A stretch of DNA of 39,077 bases from Saprospiraceae bacterium. Lineage in GTDB: Bacteria; Bacteroidota; Bacteroidia; Chitinophagales; Saprospiraceae. This document shows positions 25,600-33,646 of this stretch, piece by piece (the first letter of the stretch is position 1; every line of letters starts with the position of its first letter). The position numbers and the translations under genes are program-made. The notes below the pieces were generated by a model that saw nothing but the letters and a program-made list of their open reading frames with translations, had not been told where the DNA came from and made no database searches. Location: NCBI GenBank assembly GCA_018057925.1, contig JAGPCT010000035.1, forward strand, positions 1-39,077, read 5' to 3'.

Positions 25600-25607
25600 C
25601 AAATGTA
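25600..25607 (-). promoter_or_regulatory. Candidate -7 element for the tRNA gene
   Basis: TACATTTG on the minus strand matches TAnnTTTG and lies 21 bases before the first tRNA base. No good TTG is seen at the -33 position. Confidence 0.4.
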
Positions 25608-25693
25608 TATAAAATATTTTTTTAAAGGTGTATTTATTCTGCAATAAAATTAATTTCTTTCCCAATTCATTGTAGAATATTGATTATCAGGAT

Positions 25694-26473
25694 TTATTTT
25701 TTGATAGAATCACGAATCATTTCCGCTATATCCATGATTTTAACGTCATCTTGTTTTTCCTTTGCTTTCATCCCATCAGTCATCATAACATTGCAATAGG
25801 AGCAATTGACCGCGACAATTGTTGCTCCGGTGTCAATAGCCTCTTCAGTGCGCTCGATGTTGATACGCTTTTCGCCCGGTTCGTCTTCTTTATACATCTG
25901 TGCTCCGCCGGCGCCACAGCACAAGCCATTTTCACGGTTTCTTCCCATTTCTACCAGGTCGACATCAAGTGCTTTCATCAGGTCTCTGGGAGCTTCGTAT
26001 TCGCCATTGATTCTTCCCATGTAACAAGAGTCGTGGTACGTAATTTTTTGCCCATCAAAGGCACCACCTTCAATGATAAGGCGACCTTCCTGAATTAAAT
26101 TGCTTAAAAATTGTGTGTGGTGGAATACTTCAAATTGAGCGCCCAATTCAGGATATTCATTTTTGAAAGTATTGAAACAATGTGGGCAAGTGGTTACGAT
26201 TTTTTTTATATTATAATTATTGAGTGTTTGGATATTTTGATTGGCAAGCATTTGAAAAATGAATTCATTGCCTGCTCTTCTTGCCGGGTCGCCGGTGCAG
26301 GATTCTTCTTTGCCTAAAATGGCAAATTCTATGCCTATGGAGTCCAATATTTCTGCAAAAGCTGCTGAAACTCGCTGCGCTCTGGCATCATAACTTCCCA
26401 AGCATCCCACCCAGAACAAAACTTCCGGATTGCGACCCTCAGCCGCATACTCGGCCATTGTTTTTACTTTCAT
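25694..26473 (-). CDS. HdrB/GlcF-type CCG-domain iron-sulfur protein
   Basis: The 259-residue cytosolic protein carries two cysteine-rich (CCG) domains, as in heterodisulfide reductase HdrB, glycolate oxidase GlcF and LutA. The first runs over WVGCLGSYDARAQ, ESCTGDPARRAGNE and TTCPHCFNTFKNEYP. The second runs over YHDSCYMGRINGEYEAPRD, GLCCGAGGAQM and VNCSYCNVMMTDG. Such domains bind a noncubane 4Fe-4S cluster in HdrB. It starts 7 bases after the membrane iron-sulfur protein gene and should form a complex with it. Electron donor and acceptor are not encoded nearby. Confidence 0.88.
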   Translation of the reverse strand: MKVKTMAEYAAEGRNPEVLFWVGCLGSYDARAQRVSAAFAEILDSIGIEFAILGKEESCTGDPARRAGNEFIFQMLANQNIQTLNNYNIKKIVTTCPHCFNTFKNEYPELGAQFEVFHHTQFLSNLIQEGRLIIEGGAFDGQKITYHDSCYMGRINGEYEAPRDLMKALDVDLVEMGRNRENGLCCGAGGAQMYKEDEPGEKRINIERTEEAIDTGATIVAVNCSYCNVMMTDGMKAKEKQDDVKIMDIAEMIRDSIKK

Positions 26474-26480
26474 TGTTGTA

Positions 26481-27818
26481 TTAATTTAAATCTTTTATCC
26501 AATCGTCTCGTTCAATAGTCATTTGCCACGGACTGCCATTGTTCTCTAAGGCATTGTACATGGGTATCCAGTCCGGAGGACCCGAACTCTCAGTCAATAC
26601 TTCATAACGACGCAATTGTAGAATGATTTCAAGTGGGCTAATAAGGACAGGACATGCTTCAACGCAAGCATTACAGGTTGTACAAGCCCTTATTTCTTCT
26701 TTTTCTATATAATTAAACAAGTCTCTTCCGTCATTAAATCCAATTTTGTTGTCTATGTCGCCTACTATGGATGTAAAGTCCGGATCGTCTAATTTCCTAC
26801 CGACTTCTTCCATTCGATCTCTTACGTCCATCATAATCTTACGTGGCGAAAGCTTCTTTCCGGTCATATTAGCAGGGCATACGGAGGTGCATCGACCACA
26901 TTCGGTGCAGGAATATGCTTCCAGTAAGTTTTTACGTGTGAGCTGAAATATGTCGTGTACGCCAAAGTCGGCCAAAGTCTCTTTTATTGGATGTGTCATC
27001 GGCACCCCTATCATGTTTTTGACTTCTGATTCTATGGACTCAATATTGGACATCCTGCCTCTGGGGTTATCACTTGAGAGATAGGTATTGGGGAATGCAA
27101 GTAAGATATGGAGGTGTTTGGAAGTGGGTAGATAAAGAATAAACCCAAAGACTACCGCTATGTGAAGCCACCAGCCAAATCCACTGATTATTTGAAGATA
27201 ATATTCCGGTAGGTTTCCGAAAAGTGCCGGTCCTAACCAACCGGTCATAGCAAAGAAGCCTGTAGCATGATATTTTGCAGGATAATTGGCTTCAAGGGCC
27301 TTATCTGCGCCGTTCAAGCAAAAGATACCTGTAATCAATAATATTTCTCCGATGAGGATTAAATTAGCGTCCAGTTTTGCCCAGCCTAATAAGTCTTTGC
27401 TGTTGAGTCGAGGCACTTTTAAAAGGTTTCTACGCGATAAAAAGGCAATGGTAGCAATGAATGCAAAGACGGACAAAATTTCAATGAAGCTAATCATAAA
27501 TGGATAAAATCCTCCTAAAACACTGGATAATACCCGATGCGTGCCAAAGATGCCGTCGATTATTTGCTCTGTTAGGTCAAATTGTGTTATTACAAATGCG
27601 ACATAGATAAATAGGTGTAGCAATGCGGGTAATGGCTTCTTGAACATTTTCTGCTGACCAAAGGCAACCAGCATCATCCGCTTGAATCCGCCCTTGTTAT
27701 TTATAACATCATCGTCTCTTCCTAAGTTGATGTTTCTAATTAGTCTGCCATATCGAATTACGGCTTCTCTAAAAACAATTATCAGGACTATTAAAAAAAG
27801 TATCTGAGAAATAGTCAT
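26481..27818 (-). CDS. HdrC-like ferredoxin domain fused to a membrane cytochrome-b-like domain
   Basis: The 445-residue protein has about five membrane helices in its first 250 residues, resembling the NarI/DsrM/HdrE diheme cytochromes. Candidate heme histidines lie in WWLHIAVVFGF and TSKHLHILLAFPN. A two-cluster ferredoxin domain follows, CTECGRCTSVCP and CTTCNACVEACP. This is the DsrMK/HdrED-like plan for passing electrons between the quinone pool and a cytosolic iron-sulfur partner, here the CCG protein encoded 7 bases downstream. Physiological substrate unknown. Its promoter overlaps the start of the divergent phosphoribosyltransferase gene. Confidence 0.85.
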   Translation of the reverse strand: MTISQILFLIVLIIVFREAVIRYGRLIRNINLGRDDDVINNKGGFKRMMLVAFGQQKMFKKPLPALLHLFIYVAFVITQFDLTEQIIDGIFGTHRVLSSVLGGFYPFMISFIEILSVFAFIATIAFLSRRNLLKVPRLNSKDLLGWAKLDANLILIGEILLITGIFCLNGADKALEANYPAKYHATGFFAMTGWLGPALFGNLPEYYLQIISGFGWWLHIAVVFGFILYLPTSKHLHILLAFPNTYLSSDNPRGRMSNIESIESEVKNMIGVPMTHPIKETLADFGVHDIFQLTRKNLLEAYSCTECGRCTSVCPANMTGKKLSPRKIMMDVRDRMEEVGRKLDDPDFTSIVGDIDNKIGFNDGRDLFNYIEKEEIRACTTCNACVEACPVLISPLEIILQLRRYEVLTESSGPPDWIPMYNALENNGSPWQMTIERDDWIKDLN

Positions 27819-27850
27819 CTGCTATGAATCTTTTATAATTTTAGCCTTTT

Positions 27851-27884
27851 CAAAAGTAAATATAATGATTATATTGAATAACAA
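27851..27884 (-). promoter_or_regulatory. Candidate promoter of the HdrCB-like pair
   Basis: On the minus strand TTG (27884-27882) and TACTTTTG (27858-27851) are 23 bases apart. The -33 part lies inside the first codons of the plus-strand phosphoribosyltransferase gene. Confidence 0.4.
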
Positions 27885-28368
27885 CCAAATGTTGCAGAAA
27901 ATCAGAAGAATTTCGTATGAAATCTTTGAACGCAATTTTGGAGAGAAGGAAATCTTCTTTATAGGTATTAATAATAGTGGCTATACTTTGGCACAACTCT
28001 TGTCTGATGATTTGAACCAGTTGGTGGCAGGACAGTTAAAGTCATCGGTCAATAGAATACGGATAAGGCCTGATAATCCAATTGCAGAGGATATATACCT
28101 TGAGGAAATATGTGTTACTGATTTGGAAGGTAAAAACATTATCTTGGTCGATGATGTGGCCAATACAGGTCGTACGCTATTCTATGCTTTTCAACCACTT
28201 TTAAAGATTATTCCCGGTAGGTTGGAAGTAGCGGTCATGGTGGACAGAAAGCACAAACTTTTCCCTGTTTCCGTGGATTATGTCGGGATTTCCCTGGCTA
28301 CTACGCTGATGGAGAATATACGGGTTAACTTGTCCCATCCAAATAATATGAGTACAACTCTTGAGTAA
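27865..28368 (+). CDS. PyrR-like phosphoribosyltransferase
   Basis: A 167-residue type I phosphoribosyltransferase. The PRPP-binding loop is IILVDDVANTGRTLFYAF, and the hood region and C-terminal strands resemble PyrR and uracil/hypoxanthine PRTases (VMVDRKHKLFPVSVDYVGISLATT). The DRKHKxxPV(S)xDYVG block is typical of PyrR, which couples weak uracil PRT activity to regulation of pyrimidine genes. No pyr genes or attenuator are in the window, so a regulatory role is unsupported. It is a single gene divergent from the iron-sulfur pair, with only 46 bases between them. Confidence 0.85.
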   Translation: MIILNNNQMLQKIRRISYEIFERNFGEKEIFFIGINNSGYTLAQLLSDDLNQLVAGQLKSSVNRIRIRPDNPIAEDIYLEEICVTDLEGKNIILVDDVANTGRTLFYAFQPLLKIIPGRLEVAVMVDRKHKLFPVSVDYVGISLATTLMENIRVNLSHPNNMSTTLE

Positions 28369-28405
28369 GTTGTGACTTGAAAGAAAGGTAAGCCATCTAA
28401 AGAAG

Positions 28406-28434
28406 CTGCCAATAGGTCACTTTCCTATTGGCAG
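28406..28434. terminator. Bidirectional hairpin terminator between convergent genes
   Basis: CTGCCAATAGG (28406-28416) pairs perfectly with CCTATTGGCAG (28424-28434) around a 7-base loop. It lies between the 3' ends of the phosphoribosyltransferase gene and the minus-strand DUF4407 gene. Flanking T-runs are short. Confidence 0.75.
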
Positions 28435-28461
28435 TATTTCAATGTTGTGCAAAGCAGAATG

Positions 28462-29637
28462 CTATGTATGTCGGCCCAACATACTATTTTTCATGTGGGC
28501 TAATAAATTGCTGGTTGAAGCAGGGCTTTGTTGATGTAGCTCATATTTGTCGGCAGCTTGATTAGAAGGCTCTTTCATTGCTTGCTTAGCTTCGTCAAAT
28601 ATTTGATCGATGTTTTCCATGTTGGATTGGTGCATAGCATCGGCATATTTCTTCGCTTCACTATATTTCTTTTCAAATACTTCCCGATCCAAGTTGAGCA
28701 TGTAGCCTTCTTCCAATACGATTCTTTGATTATAGACCTTTGTTGTCAAGAGCAGTTTGCTCAAGATTGGCGCTAATTCAATGAGCATAATGATGGATAA
28801 TAATAAGATGTATCGCCAGCGCAAAGCCAGATTCTTTTCGATAAGATGTTGAAGTGCATCTATTCTTGCAAGGAATCCATCTCCTGCAAGGGAGTCGTAC
28901 GCTGCGATGCGTTGATTTTCGATTTTGGACAAGGTGTCTAATTGCCCCTGAATCTTAGTTATCAAAGGAGTTGCGCCGGCTGCCCATTGGGATTGAGTGA
29001 GTACAGCGGCATCGTATTCCGTTTTTTTAGCCTTTGCTATGGTGGCAATTCCAACTTTGCCTGTTCCGCCACTTCCATCTGTTTCTGCAAGATACGAAGT
29101 CCTGAGGGCAACAATCTGCTTGTCTAAGTCTGCCTTTATGGCGGCAAGAGAATCCCTTTGTTGAATCAATGGATCTACTTGAGGAGCCATAGAACGCTTG
29201 ATTTCAGCGACAGTAGCTTGTTTTCCCACTTCTCTGTCGAAAGTCAACTGGATATCTATATCTTTTTTAAATAAATAAAGCAGTGCCGGCTGTGCCATAA
29301 ATGCTCCCAAGCACAGTGCCAATGCGACCCTGAATACAATAGGTCCTGTCTTATTGGCTGATCCGGTACCTTGAAGTCCGGCAATCAATACTCGATCTAT
29401 GGTAAGCACAATACCTCCCATCAATAGACCTCCGAATAAGATAATCCAAGTGGTAGTGGTGACGGTACTAAAAAAATACATCCAAATAGCGGTGGCAAAT
29501 AACCAAGTGAATAGGATAGATAGACCTATCAGGCTGAATTTACGTTGTTCTGACCTATTGTCTTCAATTAAATTTACATCTGCAGATGCAAGCCAAAATA
29601 AAAAGCGTTCTGTAGAGCTCAAGGGTTGTTTTTCCAT
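28462..29637 (-). CDS. DUF4407 membrane protein
   Basis: The 391-residue protein fits DUF4407. Three membrane helices lie in the first 130 residues (about 32-52, 60-85, 105-125, including GGLLMGGIVLTIDR). A long soluble, partly coiled-coil segment follows, then a fourth helix near 275 (WRYILLLSIIMLIELAPILSKLLL, about 24 residues) and a charged helical C-terminus. The conserved DR after the second helix is the family's signature. The function is unknown; the family is common in Bacteroidota and appears in otherwise unrelated contexts. It is a monocistron. The ATG at 29637 is chosen because MEKQPLSSTERFLFWLASADV matches the usual start. Confidence 0.85.
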   Translation of the reverse strand: MEKQPLSSTERFLFWLASADVNLIEDNRSEQRKFSLIGLSILFTWLFATAIWMYFFSTVTTTTWIILFGGLLMGGIVLTIDRVLIAGLQGTGSANKTGPIVFRVALALCLGAFMAQPALLYLFKKDIDIQLTFDREVGKQATVAEIKRSMAPQVDPLIQQRDSLAAIKADLDKQIVALRTSYLAETDGSGGTGKVGIATIAKAKKTEYDAAVLTQSQWAAGATPLITKIQGQLDTLSKIENQRIAAYDSLAGDGFLARIDALQHLIEKNLALRWRYILLLSIIMLIELAPILSKLLLTTKVYNQRIVLEEGYMLNLDREVFEKKYSEAKKYADAMHQSNMENIDQIFDEAKQAMKEPSNQAADKYELHQQSPASTSNLLAHMKNSMLGRHT

Positions 29638-29995
29638 GGAAAATATTTAATTACTGAAAAGTTTTTGTTCAAGTAATTTTTTTGGCAAGCAGTTGTTTTG
29701 ATAATTAACGCAATTCCTTGCCATAAAATTATTTTTTTTATAATTATTTGATTTGTTTTATATATAAATAAAATATAATATAAAAATTACTGATGAGTAT
29801 TAATTTAAATATTGATAATATTCAAATATATTAAGTCTGCTAATATTAATTTATGAAATACGCTATTTGATTTAACACATACAAAGTGGATTCTCGGCGA
29901 ATCAGATAATATTTTTTATGCAAATAATCGAAGTCGTCCATATTTGATGATTAATGCCCGGAATAGAACATCCACTATCCCGGGCATGTTCTATT
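29638..29995. other. Very AT-rich intergenic region
   Basis: The gap between the DUF4407 gene and the 3' end of the PspC gene (both minus) has no coding frame. Apart from the two alternative hairpins at 29954-29995 it holds only A/T runs. No TAnnTTTG promoter for the DUF4407 gene stood out. Confidence 0.5.
29954..29995 (-). terminator. Two alternative hairpins 3' of the PspC gene
   Basis: Stem 1 pairs ATGCCCGG-A-ATAG (29954-29966) with CTAT-C-CCGGGCAT (29975-29987), with one internal mismatch. Stem 2 pairs AATAGAACAT (29962-29971) with ATGTTCTATT (29986-29995) perfectly. They share bases, so only one can form at a time. Stem 2 begins at the base after the PspC stop codon. A long T-run is lacking. 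Confidence 0.55.
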
Positions 29996-32125
29996 TTATT
30001 CGCAGTTAAGGCATTTTAGTCCATCAGTATCCATCTGTAAGAGTTCTGAGCGGACGAAGTTCCAACCACCTTCGATGCTTTTATCATAATTAACTTGTCC
30101 CTTGTAATCATTCATTGTATCATCAATGTGTATTTTCAATCCACGAGGAAGTAACAAAGATATCTCAAGCTTTGGATTTATGATTTGTTTGCCATTTTGA
30201 ATATAACCATAGTTTGACAATGTTATATCTTGTCCGGATACTCTAAAGTTATAAATATGGTCAAAGTCATTTTGATTTACGGGATTAGTACCATAAAACT
30301 TCAATTTGCGGATTATGTGAACTTTATCATCAGGACTAAGGTCAACATTGAGTTTGATATCGTTAAATTTCCAAGTATTATTTTGTACAACCATTATTTT
30401 GTCGAAAGATAAATTCCATATTGACCCTTGTGTTACATCGAAGGTTTTAGCAGATTCATTGGATTGAAGGATGGCATTGTTAGGAATTTCATCCGTAGAA
30501 ACATATTGATAATAATTTGGTTCCATGTTTACTGCCAATTCTTCAGGTGTACAATCTGTGCAATAGAGACCTTTTTCGGTCATTTTGTAAGACTTTCCGG
30601 AAATCATTTTCCATCCGTCTTTCATTTGGTTTTGGTCATAAGTTACATTAGTGAGATTCCACTTTAAGTCTTCAGAAATAGTTACAGATTTGCCTATCGG
30701 AATGTATAGGTCTATTTCTACTTGTTGAAACCGATATTTACAATCTTTGTCGATGGTAAGGTATGTCGGGAATTGTAAAGTATGGTCATCAGGAGTCAAT
30801 AGCGCATATTGGATACAATCGGCATTATCTTTGGCATTTTTTCCGTCTTTCCCTCTAGATTTAACTTTTTTAGTATAATGCCAATAAGGGGAAGTTGTAG
30901 GGATAATATTGATATCGATGTCATTTTCAACTTCTAATTGATCATCTTTTCCCAGCCTCAAGTCACCCAGTTCGATATTTCCTTGAGAATGATCATTGTT
31001 GATAGCCTCAATAGAAATGATTTCGCTGGTGAGGTTTTCCAGGTTTTGTTTTGACTCATATACGCCATAATTTTTAAATTCCCTAAATGTAGAAGCGCTT
31101 AGAATAATGAAGCAAATTAAATTAGAGATCCAAAAGACGACTAAGCTTTGGCGAATGCTCCTCATGACATTGGTTCTGAAGATCAAACGCAGTGCCCAAA
31201 AGATAATAAATACCAATGGTACAATCATGATGACAAAGCTGTTGATTGTCAACAGAAAATTAATAATAGAGGAGGAGCTATTGATAAATCCGAATAATGG
31301 AAAAGCAAGGATGTATCCCACAAAGGAGGTAATCCACACAAAGGCAAACGTAAGCAATAACAATCCACCTAAAATTAGCCCGAAAGGCTTTAAAATACGG
31401 CCTAAGTGAGAAGTGCCGCTTTTAAATGCACTTTCCATATCGGCAAGTGTGCTTTCCGCTCTAAAGGATTTGTTTCCTTTGGCGCTAAACCTTTTTGAGA
31501 TATCGTCAGACAATTCAGACACTTGGCTTGAGAAATTGTTGATTTCTTTTTCCATGTATGCCGCAATGTTGGAGACGGTGACACGCTTACCTTTCATGGC
31601 TAAAAAGTCGGCAGAAGTCTTAGCTTCCGGTACGAATATCCACATGATGATGTATAAAGGAATACCAAATCCGCCTGAGGTGGTGAATATTATAAAAGCA
31701 AGCCTTACCCAATTGGCATTTTTGATGCCTAAATAAGCAGCAAGTCCGGAGCATACACCTCCCACGTACTTGTTGGACCTATCTCTGAATAATTTGCGCG
31801 TCTTTTGGTCTTTGTTATTGCCTTCATCTGAATTGGAAAAGTCTTCTCCCGGAAGGTCGATAGATTCAGCACCAAATTCCTCCGGTCGTCCCATGATTTT
31901 GATGACAGACTCGATGTCAGCTGTAGAAACTATTGCTTTTGAGGTTGTTTTTTCATGGAGAAGTTCACCCAGCCTAATTTCGATATCAGAAATAATTTCT
32001 TGATAACTATCGGACTGAGCAAAGTGGTTCTTGATAGACGTCATGTATCTTTCAAGTAATTCAAAGGCTGTATCATCAATGGTGAAAGGAAAGCCCCCTA
32101 AGTTGATATTAATTGTTTTATTCAT
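29996..32125 (-). CDS. PspC-domain multi-spanning envelope-stress protein
   Basis: The 709-residue protein has a cytoplasmic N-terminal region (MNKTININLGGFPFTIDD). A PspC domain follows at about 105-170 (KYVGGVCSGLAAYLGI, GFGIPLYIIMWIFVPE), then three further helices between about 240 and 350. The large C-terminal region is probably extracytoplasmic and beta-rich. It contains CTDC and ends with KCLNCE, potential metal or disulfide Cys pairs. PspC proteins sense membrane stress in the phage-shock response; no pspA is present here. The gene lies 7 bases after a PadR regulator gene, an arrangement common in Bacteroidota, and is presumably controlled by it. Length exceeds simple PspC proteins several-fold. 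Confidence 0.88.
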   Translation of the reverse strand: MNKTININLGGFPFTIDDTAFELLERYMTSIKNHFAQSDSYQEIISDIEIRLGELLHEKTTSKAIVSTADIESVIKIMGRPEEFGAESIDLPGEDFSNSDEGNNKDQKTRKLFRDRSNKYVGGVCSGLAAYLGIKNANWVRLAFIIFTTSGGFGIPLYIIMWIFVPEAKTSADFLAMKGKRVTVSNIAAYMEKEINNFSSQVSELSDDISKRFSAKGNKSFRAESTLADMESAFKSGTSHLGRILKPFGLILGGLLLLTFAFVWITSFVGYILAFPLFGFINSSSSIINFLLTINSFVIMIVPLVFIIFWALRLIFRTNVMRSIRQSLVVFWISNLICFIILSASTFREFKNYGVYESKQNLENLTSEIISIEAINNDHSQGNIELGDLRLGKDDQLEVENDIDINIIPTTSPYWHYTKKVKSRGKDGKNAKDNADCIQYALLTPDDHTLQFPTYLTIDKDCKYRFQQVEIDLYIPIGKSVTISEDLKWNLTNVTYDQNQMKDGWKMISGKSYKMTEKGLYCTDCTPEELAVNMEPNYYQYVSTDEIPNNAILQSNESAKTFDVTQGSIWNLSFDKIMVVQNNTWKFNDIKLNVDLSPDDKVHIIRKLKFYGTNPVNQNDFDHIYNFRVSGQDITLSNYGYIQNGKQIINPKLEISLLLPRGLKIHIDDTMNDYKGQVNYDKSIEGGWNFVRSELLQMDTDGLKCLNCE

Positions 32126-32132
32126 GATCGGA

Positions 32133-32492
32133 TTATTTTTTTGTTGTTTTAGAGACTACTTTAACTAATTGATTCCAGCTTTCAAGCAATTCGGAAAGCA
32201 AGGCTTCACCTGAAGCTGTAATGCGGTAATATTTGCGTGGAGGACCACTATTGCTCTCTTTCCAGTTGTATTCCAACAGACCTCCATTTTTTAACCTTGT
32301 CAGAAGGGGATAGACAGTCCCTTCCACGACGACTAAGTCATTTTCTTTTAACTTGTTGATGATATCGGATGTGTATAGCTCTTCGCCGCCGATGATTCCA
32401 AGAATACACATTTCTAAAACACCTTTGCGCATTTGAGCTTTGGAGTTTTCGATTTTGATATCATCTCTTTCTACATTATCGTTTGTGCTCAT
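32133..32492 (-). CDS. PadR-family transcriptional regulator
   Basis: The 119-residue protein is a compact PadR winged helix: KAQMRKGVLEMCILGIIGGEELYTSDI forms the first helices, VVEGTVYPLLTRLKNGGLLEY the recognition helix and wing, then PPRKYYRITASGEALLSEL. A C-terminal dimerisation helix (WNQLVKVV) follows; it is short, as in the PadR-s1 group. PadR proteins are usually repressors relieved by a ligand or stress. It is co-transcribed with the PspC gene, and a 23-base near-palindrome at its promoter suggests autoregulation. Confidence 0.93.
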   Translation of the reverse strand: MSTNDNVERDDIKIENSKAQMRKGVLEMCILGIIGGEELYTSDIINKLKENDLVVVEGTVYPLLTRLKNGGLLEYNWKESNSGPPRKYYRITASGEALLSELLESWNQLVKVVSKTTKK

Positions 32493-32545
32493 TGTTTATA
32501 TTTATTTATAAGTACGTAACAGAATCAATTTGCGGATTGACAGTA

Positions 32546-32553
32546 CAAATATA
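32546..32553 (-). promoter_or_regulatory. Candidate -7 element of the padR-pspC operon
   Basis: TATATTTG on the minus strand matches TAnnTTTG, 53 bases before the PadR ATG. The expected -33 position, 17-23 bases upstream, lies inside the adjacent near-palindrome and has no clear TTG, as might be expected of a regulated promoter. Confidence 0.5.
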
Positions 32554-32565
32554 ACACAGCTTTAT

Positions 32566-32588
32566 GGTATTATGTATTACTTAGTACC
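32566..32588. promoter_or_regulatory. Near-palindromic putative PadR operator
   Basis: This 23-base segment reads GGTATTATGTA-T-TACTTAGTACC. It equals its own reverse complement except at the centre and two symmetric mismatch pairs (GGTAnTAnGTA / TACnTAnTACC). It lies 12 bases upstream of the -7 element and covers the -33 position, the usual place for a repressor. PadR regulators bind dyad operators of this size, and the first gene of the operon encodes one. Confidence 0.6.
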
Positions 32589-32843
32589 TTCTTTAGGATA
32601 ATATTTTGAATAAAATAGATGAATGCATTAAAAACAACGATGAATGAAAGACTTGATTTAAATAAATAATTTTTCATTATGGAATAGTTTGCATTTTACT
32701 TTAAATAATTTGAACTTTTTTGAATAAATATTCCTTCTAATGGTAAAGATGATAATGGTTGCTACAAAACAATATTTGGTGATGAGTGACGTTATAATCT
32801 GAAATAAGTATTTTATTATTTAATAACTATAAAACATAATCAC

Positions 32844-33086
32844 ATGAGCAAAGATGCAGGAAAAACAGTTTTGGCTTTATTCGCAGGGATAGCAGCCGGT
32901 GTAGCATTAGGAGTATTGTTGGCACCTGAAAAGGGAGAAGACACCAGGCATAAGATTTCTGATGCAACCAACAAGATTACCAATGACCTTCGGGAGAAGG
33001 TATTGGAAGGCATCAATAAGATTAGAGCGAAGAAAGATCAGTATGCACAGTCCACATCGGATCTTGCCGACGAGATTCTTTCCTAA
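32844..33086 (+). CDS. YtxH-domain small membrane protein
   Basis: An 80-residue protein with one glycine/alanine-rich membrane helix (about 8-28: VLALFAGIAAGVALGVLLAP) followed by PEKGEDTRHKI, the hallmark of the YtxH family, and an amphipathic helical tail. The family is linked to general stress in Bacillus and is widespread in Bacteroidota. Its molecular role is unclear; the tail resembles apolipoprotein-like repeats. It is placed between the PadR-PspC operon and a protein of unknown function. A long hairpin follows its stop codon. Confidence 0.9.
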   Translation: MSKDAGKTVLALFAGIAAGVALGVLLAPEKGEDTRHKISDATNKITNDLREKVLEGINKIRAKKDQYAQSTSDLADEILS

Positions 33087-33111
33087 GAGTCTAACTGATT
33101 GATACACGATG

Positions 33112-33185
33112 ATAAAATACCGAAAATTTTCAAATGTGTAAATAACATTTTGTTAGGCACATTTTAAGCTTTTTCGGTATTTTAT
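33112..33185 (+). terminator. Long two-tier hairpin after the YtxH gene
   Basis: ATAAAATACCGAAAA (33112-33126) is the exact complement of TTTTCGGTATTTTAT (33171-33185). Inside it AAATGTG (33132-33138) pairs with CACATTT (33158-33164). The 3' arm ends in T-rich sequence, so it can serve as a terminator, although the 44-base enclosed region is longer than usual. Confidence 0.6.
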
Positions 33186-33252
33186 TTCCTACTTTTGAGA
33201 CAATTTTTGATTCTTGAGCACCTTTTTTATCCCATGTTCAATATTTTATTTT

Positions 33253-33624
33253 ATGATTGCCGAAAATGTAAATAACGAAGCATCAAATAAGTCGAAAAAT
33301 TCCGATTTAGATGTTTTTGAATTGGCCTTTGATGTATTGGTTCCATTTCTATTAGATACCTATGTTTTTAAGGGTACGAAGGGAAGGGTGGCTAAGTTGA
33401 TTGGCACCATTGCCATTCAGCAGATTCTCAAATCATTGGCTCAATCAAAGGCTGTTGATGATATTTTGGATTCTCTTGAAGAGTGGCTTACACCGGAGGA
33501 AAAGAAGCCGGCCAAGCCCTTTCCTACACTAAATGACGCAGTGAAGCAGACCACGTCTAAAAAGTATTGGAATCGTTCCAAGCCAGAAGATTATTATGAT
33601 CCCGAGCGTGAAATGTATTATTAA
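33253..33624 (+). CDS. Small protein of unknown function
   Basis: The frame is open from a TTG at 33214, but the ATG at 33253 gives a 123-residue protein with an ordinary polar N-terminus and is preferred. The middle part has a hydrophobic helix pair (LAFDVLVPFLLDTYVFKG, VAKLIGTIAIQQILKSLAQ) and could sit at the membrane. The C-terminus is polar and rich in Tyr, Lys and Pro. No family was recognised. It follows the YtxH gene in the same direction and precedes a secreted protein gene by 22 bases, so these may be functionally linked. Confidence 0.65.
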   Translation: MIAENVNNEASNKSKNSDLDVFELAFDVLVPFLLDTYVFKGTKGRVAKLIGTIAIQQILKSLAQSKAVDDILDSLEEWLTPEEKKPAKPFPTLNDAVKQTTSKKYWNRSKPEDYYDPEREMYY

Positions 33625-33646
33625 TTTTTTGATCATTTTGTTTTAG

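Larger units (their letters stand above)
32493..32843. other. Divergent intergenic region, PadR operon / YtxH gene
   Basis: The left third holds the promoter and putative operator of the padR-pspC operon (32546-32588). The remaining 255 bases, to the YtxH start, are AT-rich with no coding frame and no clean TAnnTTTG element on the plus strand. Confidence 0.5.
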
